In this document: one piece after another, positions 1 to 7,664 of the stretch
Layout: every line of letters starts with the position of its first letter
Position numbering within the stretch: the first letter of the stretch is position 1
Assembly: GCA_945862435.1 (NCBI GenBank)
Contig: CAMAXX010000017.1
Coordinates: 1 to 55,628, forward strand
DNA from: Pseudorhodobacter antarcticus
Lineage (GTDB): Bacteria > Pseudomonadota > Alphaproteobacteria > Rhodobacterales > Rhodobacteraceae
DNA: 55,628 bases
Reading direction: 5' to 3'
Position numbers and translations under genes: made by a program
Notes under the pieces: generated by a model
What the model saw: the letters and a program-made list of their open reading frames with translations, nothing else
Database searches by the model: none
Told to the model about the DNA's origin: nothing

Positions 1-513
1 GGCACCAAGCACGGCACACGCGAAGTGTTCGACCTGCGCGTGATGGAAGCTGGCTGCAAAATGTTCAAATCCGATAAGGTTATCAAAAAATCCAATGGTG
101 GCGACAAGGCCAAAACCCTTGAGACCTGCATCAAAATGCGCACCGATGGCCGTGTTGTCGAAATCGACGGCGACTATTCGGAAACCTTGGCGCGTTTGAA
201 ATCCAACCCAAATGGCGTGGGCGTTTTCGGCTTCTCGTTCTATGAAAACAACTCGGACACGCTGAAAGTGGCGCGCTATCAGGGCACCGTGCCTTCGCGT
301 GAAAACATCGCCAGCGGCGTGTATAACGTGGCCCGTCCGTTGTATATCTATGTCAAAAACCAGCACATCGGCGTGACCCCTGGCCTGAAAGAATTCGTAG
401 AATTCTTTGTATCGGACGATATCGCGGCCAAGGGCGGCGCTTTGGACCGTGCAGGTCTGGTGGCTGACCCTGCTTTGGCAAAAACCCAAGCAGCAGTTGC
501 CTCGGATTTGTAA
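1..513 (+). CDS. pstS: PstS-like phosphate ABC transporter substrate-binding protein (C-terminal part)
   Basis: The open frame runs in from the left edge, so only about 170 C-terminal residues are visible. Known family role: periplasmic capture of phosphate for the PstCAB importer. The visible part has the pattern of type II substrate-binding proteins: a G-T-K-H-G-T-R-E segment at the edge resembling the anion-binding GxGTR loop, a central G-V-G-V-F-G-F-S-F-Y stretch, and the late A-R-P-L-Y-I-Y-V-K segment typical of PstS. The gene ends in TAA and is followed by a strong hairpin terminator, so it is the last gene of its unit. The pstC/A/B genes are not in the window. Another PBP-like anion binder cannot be excluded. 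Confidence 0.75.
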   Translation, partial: GTKHGTREVFDLRVMEAGCKMFKSDKVIKKSNGGDKAKTLETCIKMRTDGRVVEIDGDYSETLARLKSNPNGVGVFGFSFYENNSDTLKVARYQGTVPSRENIASGVYNVARPLYIYVKNQHIGVTPGLKEFVEFFVSDDIAAKGGALDRAGLVADPALAKTQAAVASDL

Positions 514-549
514 TCCGGCGCACATTATCTGACCCAAGCAGATAAATTG

Positions 550-580
550 GGGCCAGAACCGAAAGGTTCTGGCCCTTTTG
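550..580 (+). terminator. Rho-independent terminator after pstS
   Basis: A perfect 10-base stem, GGCCAGAACC / GGTTCTGGCC, closes on a GAAA tetraloop. One more G-C pair extends it at the base and CTTTTG follows. It lies 37 bases after the pstS stop codon. Confidence 0.9.
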
Positions 581-628
581 CGTACGAAACTGTTGCGTGA
601 AAATCTGCTCGCATAAGGTGCAAAATAA

Positions 629-643
629 GAACATAATGCGAAC
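629..643 (+). promoter_or_regulatory. LexA (SOS) box of imuB
   Basis: GAAC-N7-GAAC (GAACATAATGCGAAC) is the reverse complement of the alphaproteobacterial LexA operator GTTC-N7-GTTC, with all eight specificity bases intact. The second half-site ends on the base just before the imuB ATG. A similar box precedes dnaE2, which supports a real SOS regulon site. Confidence 0.85.
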
Positions 644-2338
644 ATGCCCGTATCGCGCCGAATCTTATGCCTGTGGTTTCCCCGCCTTGCTGCCGAGCGG
701 GTGTTGCGCCAACGCGCCGATACGCTGCCTGCGCCCTTTGCCATTGTGGGCGAGGCGAACGGCGCGCAGGTGCTGGTGTCGCTGTGCGCGCAGGCGCAGG
801 CGGCGGGGCTGCATCTGGGCCAAGCGCTGCGCGATGCCACGGCGATGTGTCCCGCCCTTGTCCACCGCCCCGCCCATCTGGTGGCCGAGGCGGCGTTTCT
901 GGCCAGTCTGCGGCGCTGGGCGGGCAAGTTTACCCCTTGGGTGGCCGAAGATACCCCCGACGCGCTGGCCTTGGATATCACGGGCTGCGCGCATTTGTTT
1001 GGCGGCGAGGGCGCGCTGATTGATGTGGTGGCGGGCGATTGCGCCGCGCTTGGCCTTTCGGTGCGCGCTGGCATTGCCGATACGCGCGGGGCGGCATGGG
1101 CCTTGGCGCGGTATGGCGGGCAAACAGCCCATGCGCATCGAAATGGGGACGCCATCGCGCAAGAGGCCCGCGCCACGCGCTCGCGCGCGTCCAAACGCCG
1201 AAGCTGGGAGGTGATGGCCACCCGCGTGCGCACGGCCCGCGCGCTGGACAGCGCAATTATTGCACCCAGTGGTGATATGGCGGCAGTGCTGGCCCCGCTG
1301 CCGCTGGCTGCGCTGCGGCTGGACAGCGCCGTGGTCGATGGCCTGCAACGCCTTGGCCTGCGCCTTGTGCGCGATGTGATCGCGCTGCCCCGCGCGCCGT
1401 TCGCGCGCCGCTTTGGCGCGGTGGCGCTGCGGCGGCTGGATCAGGCCATGGGGCTAGAGCCTGAACCGATCAGCCCCGCGCGCGGCGAGACCCATTTTGC
1501 CACGCGCATCAGCTTTCCAGACCCGATTGGGCTGCGCGCCGATATCGAGGCAGGGCTAGACCGCCTGTTGCCGCGCCTGTGTGACGGGCTGCGCGCCAAG
1601 GGCTTTGGCGCGCGCACGCTGCGTCTGCAAGCATTTCGCGCGGGCGGCGGGGTATCAAACGTTGAGGTGGGCCTTGCCCGCCCTGCCGATCATCCCGCCC
1701 GCATACGGCCCCTGCTGCTGCTGAAGCTGGACCTTATCGACGCAGGCTTTGGCATTGATTGCCTGCGCCTGCACGCCATTGCGGTTGAACCCCTGCCCGC
1801 GCTGCAACACGCAGGCCATCTGGACGCAGGCGCGCGGGTGCAATCGCGCGCGAGTGGTGACACCGATTTGGATGATCTGATCGGCAAATTGGGCGCAAAA
1901 CTGGGGCCAGAGCAGGTGCAGCGCCTTGCCCCCGCGCACAGCCATATCCCCGCCAAAGCCGCCCAGCCCCTTGCCGCCGCTTGGTTTGGTTTTGGGGGGG
2001 CTGCGCAAGCCGTGGGCGAGGCCCCCGAATGGCCCGCACCCCCCGCCCCCCGCCCACTGCTGATGTTTCCCCCCGAAATCGTGGGCGCGCCCGAAGACGA
2101 CCCAACCCCGCCCGCCAGTTTCAAATGGCGGGGGCGGATGTGGCAAACCCGCGTCGCCATCGGCCCCGAACGCATCGCCCCCGAATGGTGGTTTGATGAT
2201 CCCGATTGGCGATCAGGTCCGCGAGATTATTGGCGCATCGAGGTGACGGGGGGCGAGAAGTTGTGGCTGTTCTATGCCGCTGGGCGCGATGTGGCAGGGG
2301 GGTGGTTTTGTGAGGGGGTTTGGGGCGGCGCGACATAG
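644..2338 (+). CDS. imuB: ImuB, Y-family DNA polymerase-like mutasome subunit
   Basis: A 564-residue Y-family polymerase homologue that acts as a non-catalytic adaptor in SOS translesion synthesis, linking ImuA and DnaE2 to the beta clamp (known role). The start M-P-V-S-R-R-I-L-C-L-W-F-P-R-L is the usual ImuB N-terminus, so the ATG that abuts the LexA box is the likely start. The palm region has L-F-G-G-E-G and an L-G-L-S-V-R-A-G-I-A-D segment, and it lacks the D-x-D/S-x-E-E catalytic acids of true Y-family polymerases. The C-terminal 150 residues are Pro/Ala-rich and less conserved. Usually the order is imuA-imuB-dnaE2. Here imuA is absent from the window and dnaE2 lies downstream on the opposite strand. 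Confidence 0.9.
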   Translation: MPVSRRILCLWFPRLAAERVLRQRADTLPAPFAIVGEANGAQVLVSLCAQAQAAGLHLGQALRDATAMCPALVHRPAHLVAEAAFLASLRRWAGKFTPWVAEDTPDALALDITGCAHLFGGEGALIDVVAGDCAALGLSVRAGIADTRGAAWALARYGGQTAHAHRNGDAIAQEARATRSRASKRRSWEVMATRVRTARALDSAIIAPSGDMAAVLAPLPLAALRLDSAVVDGLQRLGLRLVRDVIALPRAPFARRFGAVALRRLDQAMGLEPEPISPARGETHFATRISFPDPIGLRADIEAGLDRLLPRLCDGLRAKGFGARTLRLQAFRAGGGVSNVEVGLARPADHPARIRPLLLLKLDLIDAGFGIDCLRLHAIAVEPLPALQHAGHLDAGARVQSRASGDTDLDDLIGKLGAKLGPEQVQRLAPAHSHIPAKAAQPLAAAWFGFGGAAQAVGEAPEWPAPPAPRPLLMFPPEIVGAPEDDPTPPASFKWRGRMWQTRVAIGPERIAPEWWFDDPDWRSGPRDYWRIEVTGGEKLWLFYAAGRDVAGGWFCEGVWGGAT

Positions 2339-2478
2339 TTGCGCAAAAACGTGTCCGTGCAGTGCTTTTAGTCCTAAACGCCCGCGCACGCCTGCGCGGA
2401 CAGGGTGGCGGCGCAAGTCCAATCCCCCCTTGGCTTGGAATCAAGGCGTGAAACGCCGCCGAGTTTGCCATTGGTTTT

Positions 2479-2622
2479 GCCATTGGTTCAAGAAACCAAT
2501 GGCATGGCCCTCCCTCCCCCCGGGAGGGCGCACTTTGCCGCCAGTGCCTAGAACTGGCGGCGGGGGAACCGAGCCATAAAGTGTGCAGAACTTCGGCAGA
2601 GCGCCCGCCCGAGAGAGGGCGC
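2479..2622. repeat. Cluster of four hairpins between convergent imuB and dnaE2
   Basis: Four inverted repeats follow each other. They are GCCATTGGTT/AACCAATGGC (2479-2503, 10 pairs, loop CAAGA), GCCCTCCC/GGGAGGGC (2507-2529), GCCGCCAGT/ACTGGCGGC (2537-2561, 9 pairs) and GCGCCC/GGGCGC (2601-2622). None has a clear T-tract. They fill the 288-base gap between the imuB stop and the premature end of dnaE2. They may act as bidirectional terminators or be a mobile intergenic repeat. No gene is seen in the gap. Confidence 0.6.
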
Positions 2623-2626
2623 GGCC

Positions 2627-5440
2627 CTAGGGTTGGATTGTTGCCAAAAGGGATACTCTCGGCCCCGTCAATTCCCCCCTCAGCAACGCCATCGGATGGC
2701 TCCTCAGCGTCAGCCGCATCGATATATAGTCCTCTACCACCGCCTCGCCCTCGCTCATCTGCGCAAACACGATATGCGGCTCGTGCGTCACTTCGCCGTC
2801 CAAATCCTGCGCGAACAGGGGCAGGGGGGCATCGCCGGAAATGGCCTTGGCCGCCCACAGCGCAGTGCGGCGGTTCAACCCCAATGCGGCGAAACAATCC
2901 GCCTCGGCCAGACGCGCAATCACCCCCGCCCCCACCCCCGCGCGCCGCCAGACATCGCCGACCTCGGCGTATCCATTGCCGCGCGCGGCCACGATCCATT
3001 GCGCCTCCTCCTCGCCCATGCCTTTGATCTGGCGAAACCCCAACCGCAGGGCCAGCCCCTGTGGCCCTTCCTCCATCACACAATCCCAGTGGCTGGCGTT
3101 GATGCAGGGCGGCAGCACCACAACCCCGTGCTGGCGCGCATCGCGGACAATCTGTGCGGGGGCATAAAACCCCATCGGCTGGCTGTTCAGCAGCGCGCAA
3201 GCGAAAATGCCAGGCTGATGGCGTTTGATATAGGCGCTGGCATAGACCAGAAAGGCGAAACTCGCCGCATGGCTTTCGGGAAAACCGTAACTCCCGAACC
3301 CTTCGATCTGCGCAAAGCAGCGCGCGGCGAAATCGGCATCGTATCCATTCGCCTGCATCCCTGCCAAAAACCGGTCATGAAATTCCGACACCGATCCATG
3401 TTTCTTGAACGTCGCCAGCGAACGGCGCAAACGGTCCGCCTCATCAGGGGTAAACCCCGCGCCAATAATGGCAATCTGCATCGCCTGTTCCTGAAACAGC
3501 GGCACGCCAAGGGTCTTGCCCAGCACGGCCCCCAGCGCATCAGACGGAAAGCTGACCTGTTCCTGCCCATTTCGCCGCCGCAAATACGGATGCACCATAT
3601 CGCCCTGAATTGGCCCTGGCCGAATGATCGCCACCTGTATCACCAAATCATAAAAGCAGCGCGGTCGCATACGGGGCAGAAAGTTCATCTGCGCGCGGCT
3701 TTCCACCTGAAACACGCCCAAACTATCGGCGCGGGTCAGCATTTCGTAGGTCGCAGGGTCTTCAGGCGGCAGGGTGGCAAGGGTAAACCGCCCCGCCCCA
3801 TGCTTATCCATCAAATCAAAGGCGCGGCGTATGCAAGACAGCATCCCAAGGGCCAGAATATCGACCTTCAGTATCCCCAAACTGTCGATATCATCCTTGT
3901 CCCAGCAAATCACCGTGCGATCCTCCATCGCGGCGTTTTCCACGGGAACCAATTCGTCCAAACGCCCCTCGGTGATGATAAACCCGCCGACATGCTGCGA
4001 CAGGTGGCGCGGAAAGCCCTGAATTTCCTCGATCAATTCCATCGTCAGGCGCAGACGTTTGTCCGCAGGGTCAAGGCCAATCTCGCGCAGCCGCGCCTCC
4101 TCCATGCCGCGCACACGGCCAAATCCCCAAATCTGGCTGGACATCGCCGATAGCGTGTCTTCCGACAGGCCCATCACGCGCCCCACCTCGCGCACGGCGC
4201 GCTTGCCGCGATAGTGGATCACCGTGGCGCACAGCCCCGCGCGGTGGCGGCCATAGCGTGCATAGATATGCTGAATAACCTCCTCGCGCCGTTCATGTTC
4301 AAAATCCACGTCGATATCGGGCGGCTCGCCCCGCGCTTCCGAGATAAACCTCTCAAACACCATCGTGCCAATCTCTGGGGAAACGGACGTCACCCCCAGC
4401 GCATAGCACACCACAGAATTGGCCGCAGACCCCCGCCCTTGGCACAAAATTCCGCGTTCGCGCGCAAAGGCGACAATGTCATGCACAGTCAGGAAATACG
4501 GCTCATAGCCCATTTTATTGATAAGCTTAAGTTCATGCGCCACCTGATTGCGGGCCTTTGCGGGCACCCCATCAGGATAGCGCCAGTTCAGCCCCGATTC
4601 CGTCAACCGCGCCAGACGGGCGGGGGCAGTTTCGCCATTTGTCAGCTCGGACGGGTATTCATAGCGCAACTCGTCCAGTGAAAAGGTCAGGCCATCGGCC
4701 AAGTCGCCCGCCCTGTCCACCGCGCCTTCATGCCCCGCAAACAAGCGGCGTATCTCAGTGTCCGACCGCAGGCGTGCTTCGGCATTGGGCAGGGCGCGGC
4801 GGCCAAGCTGTTCAATCCGCACCCCCAGCCGAATGGCGGTTAAAACATCCGCCAACTTACGCCGCGCGCCGTGGTGCATCAGCGGGGCGGCGCTGGCGAT
4901 GGTGGGGATGTTCAGGCTACCCGCCAGCGCAGCCAGCCGCGCAAAGCGGGGGCCGTCTTGGCCGTCATAACGCGGAGCCATCATCAAATGGCACTGCGGG
5001 TTTGCCGCAATCAGCGCGCGCGCCGCCGCCTGCCAATCCGCCCCCCGCGCGGGGTGGATCAGCCACGCCATATCCCCCGCCCATTCCAGCAGATCGGGCA
5101 AATGCAACGCGCACTCCCCCTTACCCGCCCGCCTGCGCCCCAACGTCAAAAGGCGGCACAGGTTGCCCCAGCCTTTGCGATTTTGCGGCAGGGCGGTTGC
5201 GGTAAACCCATCCGCCAGCACAATCTTAGCGGCAGGGATCAGGCGGATATGCGGGACGTTATCGCGCCCGATTTCCCTCGCCTTCGTATGCGCCCGCACA
5301 ATGCCAGCCACCGAGTTCACATCCGCAATCGCAATCGCCGCCATCCCCATCTCGCCTGCGCGCATGACATAGTCTTCGGGATGCGACGCCCCGCGCAGGA
5401 AGGTGAAGTTCGATGTGATCGACAACTCGCAAAAGGGCAT
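2627..5440 (-). CDS. dnaE2: Error-prone DNA polymerase DnaE2 (ImuC), C-terminally truncated
   Basis: Family-C polymerase alpha-type subunit that performs SOS translesion synthesis with ImuA and ImuB. The N-terminus (PHP domain, starting M-P-F-C-E-L-S-I-T-S-N-F-T-F-L-R-G-A-S-H) is complete. The catalytic palm motif P-D-I-D-V-D-F lies at residues 374-380, and the S-L-G-V-F-Q-V-E-S-R-A-Q-M and fingers regions are present. At 937 residues it is about 140 shorter than the roughly 1,080 usual for the family. The frame ends shortly after the S-H-P-M-A-L-L-R segment, so the C-terminal OB-fold and tail are missing. No continuation was seen in the other minus-strand frames of 2339-2627. A LexA box lies 23 bases upstream of the start. 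The catalytic core is intact, but the gene may be non-functional. Confidence 0.85.
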   Translation of the reverse strand: MPFCELSITSNFTFLRGASHPEDYVMRAGEMGMAAIAIADVNSVAGIVRAHTKAREIGRDNVPHIRLIPAAKIVLADGFTATALPQNRKGWGNLCRLLTLGRRRAGKGECALHLPDLLEWAGDMAWLIHPARGADWQAAARALIAANPQCHLMMAPRYDGQDGPRFARLAALAGSLNIPTIASAAPLMHHGARRKLADVLTAIRLGVRIEQLGRRALPNAEARLRSDTEIRRLFAGHEGAVDRAGDLADGLTFSLDELRYEYPSELTNGETAPARLARLTESGLNWRYPDGVPAKARNQVAHELKLINKMGYEPYFLTVHDIVAFARERGILCQGRGSAANSVVCYALGVTSVSPEIGTMVFERFISEARGEPPDIDVDFEHERREEVIQHIYARYGRHRAGLCATVIHYRGKRAVREVGRVMGLSEDTLSAMSSQIWGFGRVRGMEEARLREIGLDPADKRLRLTMELIEEIQGFPRHLSQHVGGFIITEGRLDELVPVENAAMEDRTVICWDKDDIDSLGILKVDILALGMLSCIRRAFDLMDKHGAGRFTLATLPPEDPATYEMLTRADSLGVFQVESRAQMNFLPRMRPRCFYDLVIQVAIIRPGPIQGDMVHPYLRRRNGQEQVSFPSDALGAVLGKTLGVPLFQEQAMQIAIIGAGFTPDEADRLRRSLATFKKHGSVSEFHDRFLAGMQANGYDADFAARCFAQIEGFGSYGFPESHAASFAFLVYASAYIKRHQPGIFACALLNSQPMGFYAPAQIVRDARQHGVVVLPPCINASHWDCVMEEGPQGLALRLGFRQIKGMGEEEAQWIVAARGNGYAEVGDVWRRAGVGAGVIARLAEADCFAALGLNRRTALWAAKAISGDAPLPLFAQDLDGEVTHEPHIVFAQMSEGEAVVEDYISMRLTLRSHPMALLRGELTGPRVSLLATIQP

Positions 5441-5463
5441 GAGGGGTATGGGGAATCATGTTG

Positions 5464-5478
5464 GAACAAACTGTGAAC
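5464..5478 (-). promoter_or_regulatory. LexA (SOS) box of dnaE2
   Basis: On the dnaE2 strand the site reads GTTCACAGTTTGTTC, a perfect GTTC-N7-GTTC operator, 23 bases upstream of the dnaE2 ATG. It also lies about 100 bases upstream of the divergent MuF-domain gene, so LexA could in principle touch both directions. Control of dnaE2 is the conservative reading. Confidence 0.88.
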
Positions 5479-5577
5479 ATGATAGCGCAACGCAAAGGGC
5501 TTGGGTAGGGCGGGGGGCGTTTGATCCACTGGATGTAAATATATCAAGGTGAGAACAGCAGCTAACAAGGAGGCCCA

Positions 5578-6438
5578 ATGTTTGATAATAAATCCGGGGA
5601 ATATCGACGTGCCTTCGCTGCCTATCTGCGAAAGGGCACGCCAATCAAACGTTTGGGCAAGCAAGAAGCTATAACAACACACTACATCTGGCGCACGCGC
5701 GACGATGATAAGGTGCGAGCAAGCCATGCCGCCAATGAAGGCCGCGTTTTTGCATGGGACAGCCCACCCCCTACAGGCCATCCAGGCACCGATTTTGGTT
5801 GCCGATGTTATGCCGAACCCTATGATCCAAGCACAGCGGAATATCTAACAATCAGACTTGAAGGGGTCTCTGATAGTGTCACCCCTTGGACAAGCCGCGA
5901 TTTCGTGCGGCACTATTTTCAGGGCGCAGGCCGGAGTGTGACTTTGCGCGAGACTGGAAACCTAGATCGTATTGTGAAGAGATACATGGAATACGCAGAA
6001 GAGGGAACCTTAAATGCTATCGTTAGTGCAGCTCGCAGCAACCCTGTAGGGCGGTATTCCGACTATTTTGAAAATTCATATGACATGACAGGAATCGTGT
6101 TCAGCATTGGCGATACAACAGTAAGGGGAGATTTTTTTGGAACTTGTGAACTAGACGGCGAAAATATAATCACAAGAGGGACAATTATCTTTTCTTTGAA
6201 TGACGCTTTTGAAGATCCGCTCGATGTCGGTATTGAAGTGATTGACATAGAGGAAACCATCTTCGAAAATATCCTTAGGCCAATAGAAGATCATGGAAGA
6301 TCAAGATTTGGTTTTTTACCAAGTGGTCCAAAGCGGGAAGGAATTTATACTGGAGAGCCATATAAAATAAGCGATACATGGACAGGAGCCTTTGAAGGCC
6401 GCATTCGCGTAAACCTGCTTGAAAGCACCTTCAAATGA
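5578..6438 (+). CDS. MuF-type phage head domain fused to an unrecognised C-terminal (putative toxin) domain
   Basis: A 286-residue protein whose start is fixed by AAGGAGG at 5567-5573. Residues about 30-82 carry the signature of the SPP1 gp7/Mu gpF minor-head family: T-H-Y-I-W-R-T, then R47-A-S-H50, E-G-R-V-F-A-W, H-P-G, and G-C-R-C near residue 75. Known from the family: MuF domains form the front part of phage-encoded polymorphic toxins whose C-terminal domains vary. The C-terminal half (about 120-286) looks beta-rich. It contains F-S-L-N-D-A-F-E-D-P-L-D (205-216) and P-Y-K-I-S-D-T-W-T-G near residue 265. I do not recognise this fold. Codon use and AT content differ from neighbouring genes, and no other phage gene is nearby. 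The next gene, seven bases on, may be its immunity protein. Toxin function is inferred. Confidence 0.65.
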   Translation: MFDNKSGEYRRAFAAYLRKGTPIKRLGKQEAITTHYIWRTRDDDKVRASHAANEGRVFAWDSPPPTGHPGTDFGCRCYAEPYDPSTAEYLTIRLEGVSDSVTPWTSRDFVRHYFQGAGRSVTLRETGNLDRIVKRYMEYAEEGTLNAIVSAARSNPVGRYSDYFENSYDMTGIVFSIGDTTVRGDFFGTCELDGENIITRGTIIFSLNDAFEDPLDVGIEVIDIEETIFENILRPIEDHGRSRFGFLPSGPKREGIYTGEPYKISDTWTGAFEGRIRVNLLESTFK

Positions 6439-6445
6439 ATCGAAA

Positions 6446-6973
6446 ATGACCACCCCTGTGAAATACAACATTTCCCAACGTTTCGGTCAAATCTTGGCCG
6501 CCCTTTCCCTATCCCTCTTTTTCATTTCATTGATACCCGCACTCTGGGTATTCATAGCATTTAACGCCAAATACCGATCCTGCGTCCAGCTTTCAAATGG
6601 ATTGAATCTTGGATACGAAGCGGTTTTTGATTTAAGCCGCCCTTACCTTAAACCAATCGCCGTTCCAAAATATCCTAATGGCAAGCCCCTGATCCGCAAG
6701 CAGACATGGGCTATTTATTTCACCGAAACCACCCTTTATGGGTCAACCATGAATCCAGATGACACCGAGCATAGGTTCGCTTGGCGCGCAGATACGGGCC
6801 TTGTTCTTCAAATGTCTGATTCAAAACACTATGACAGCCTCATTGCTGAAGCTGGGCCTTCAAATAAAGACATTGGCGCAGGTCAAATCGGGGCTGGTGC
6901 GGCACTTAATCGCTTGCTTGAACTAAAACAATCCAACGTTCAAAAATGTCCAACCGCCCTGATAACGTGGTAA
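6446..6973 (+). CDS. Small membrane protein, candidate immunity protein to the MuF-domain gene
   Basis: A 175-residue protein with one predicted membrane helix near residues 15-40 (L-A-A-L-S-L-S-L-F-F-I-S-L-I-P-A-L-W-V-F) and a polar domain of about 130 residues, probably periplasmic. ATG at 6446 lies 7 bases after the upstream stop. An in-frame ATG at 6419 would overlap the upstream gene by 20 bases, so the two are translationally linked either way. It shares the lower GC of its partner. I recognise no family. Position, size and membrane anchoring fit an immunity protein, but this is inference. Confidence 0.55.
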   Translation: MTTPVKYNISQRFGQILAALSLSLFFISLIPALWVFIAFNAKYRSCVQLSNGLNLGYEAVFDLSRPYLKPIAVPKYPNGKPLIRKQTWAIYFTETTLYGSTMNPDDTEHRFAWRADTGLVLQMSDSKHYDSLIAEAGPSNKDIGAGQIGAGAALNRLLELKQSNVQKCPTALITW

Positions 6974-6990
6974 GGCGCGGATAACGGTTT

Positions 6991-7446
6991 TTACCCCGCC
7001 ACATCCTCCACAGGCGCGGCCGCAATCGCGGCTTCCAAATCAACCGCCTGCTCACACTCCCCGCACAAATCCTTCAGCTTGGCCAAATTGGCCTTAGCCT
7101 CGTCCAGACGTTTCAATTCGACAAACATTTCGCCCTGATATTCCAGCGCGCCCAGATGTTCAGGGTCAAGTTTCAACGCCGTCTCATAGGCTTCCAGCGC
7201 GGGGCCAGCCAGTTTCATATTGCGGCTGGCGTATCCGAACAGGTTCCAGACATCGGCGTTTTCAGGCTCGGATACCGTCAGCACCGCCAGCAGGCGCTGG
7301 GCGGCTGGAAAATCGCCCGCATCAATCGCGGCCTGCGCCTCGGCGAAGGTCGGCACAGCCTCTGCCTCTGGCGTTGCCGTATCTGCGGCCCATGCGCCGC
7401 TTGCTACCAATACCAAAATCGCCGCCCAAGTTGCTGCCGCTTTCAT
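6991..7446 (-). CDS. Secreted TPR-repeat protein
   Basis: A 151-residue protein with a signal peptide (M-K-A-A-A-T-W-A-A-I-L-V-L-V-A-S-G-A-W-A, cleavage after A-W-A). Two to three tetratricopeptide repeats follow, with a Y-A-S-R-N-M-K-L-A-G-P-A-L-E-A-Y-E-T-A-L-K-L-D-P type helix pair in the middle. The role is probably periplasmic protein-protein contact; no specific function can be given. AGGAGG sits 7 bases before the ATG, and a TATATT -10-like element lies about 30 bases further upstream. It is transcribed away from meaB. Confidence 0.75.
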   Translation of the reverse strand: MKAAATWAAILVLVASGAWAADTATPEAEAVPTFAEAQAAIDAGDFPAAQRLLAVLTVSEPENADVWNLFGYASRNMKLAGPALEAYETALKLDPEHLGALEYQGEMFVELKRLDEAKANLAKLKDLCGECEQAVDLEAAIAAAPVEDVAG

Positions 7447-7664
7447 CGTGTCCTCCTAAAATAATTTTTTCCAATATAGCACCGCGCGCCGCCATCCGCC
7501 ATACGCGTGTCGGGACGGATGCAATACGCATAAAATACAGATGCCATACGCAGGCCAGCCCTGCCAATCCTGCCCAATACTCCCCCGCATCATTTTCGCG
7601 TGATCCTACCCTGCCACTGGATAATCCCGCCGCAATCGGGCAAAACCATGTCAAAGGAGAGGAT

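Noticed and set aside
2121..3200. A 359-residue minus-strand frame
   Set aside because: It is a high-GC shadow of dnaE2 and imuB with low-complexity Gly/Arg/Ala sequence.
5578..6438. Colicin M-like activity for the C-terminal domain
   Set aside because: F-S-L-N-D-A-F-E-D loosely recalls the D-x-Y-D motif, but the His-Arg pair that must follow is absent.
7374..7664. N-terminal extension of MeaB
   Set aside because: It overlaps the divergent TPR gene, has no family similarity, and a good ribosome site marks 7665.
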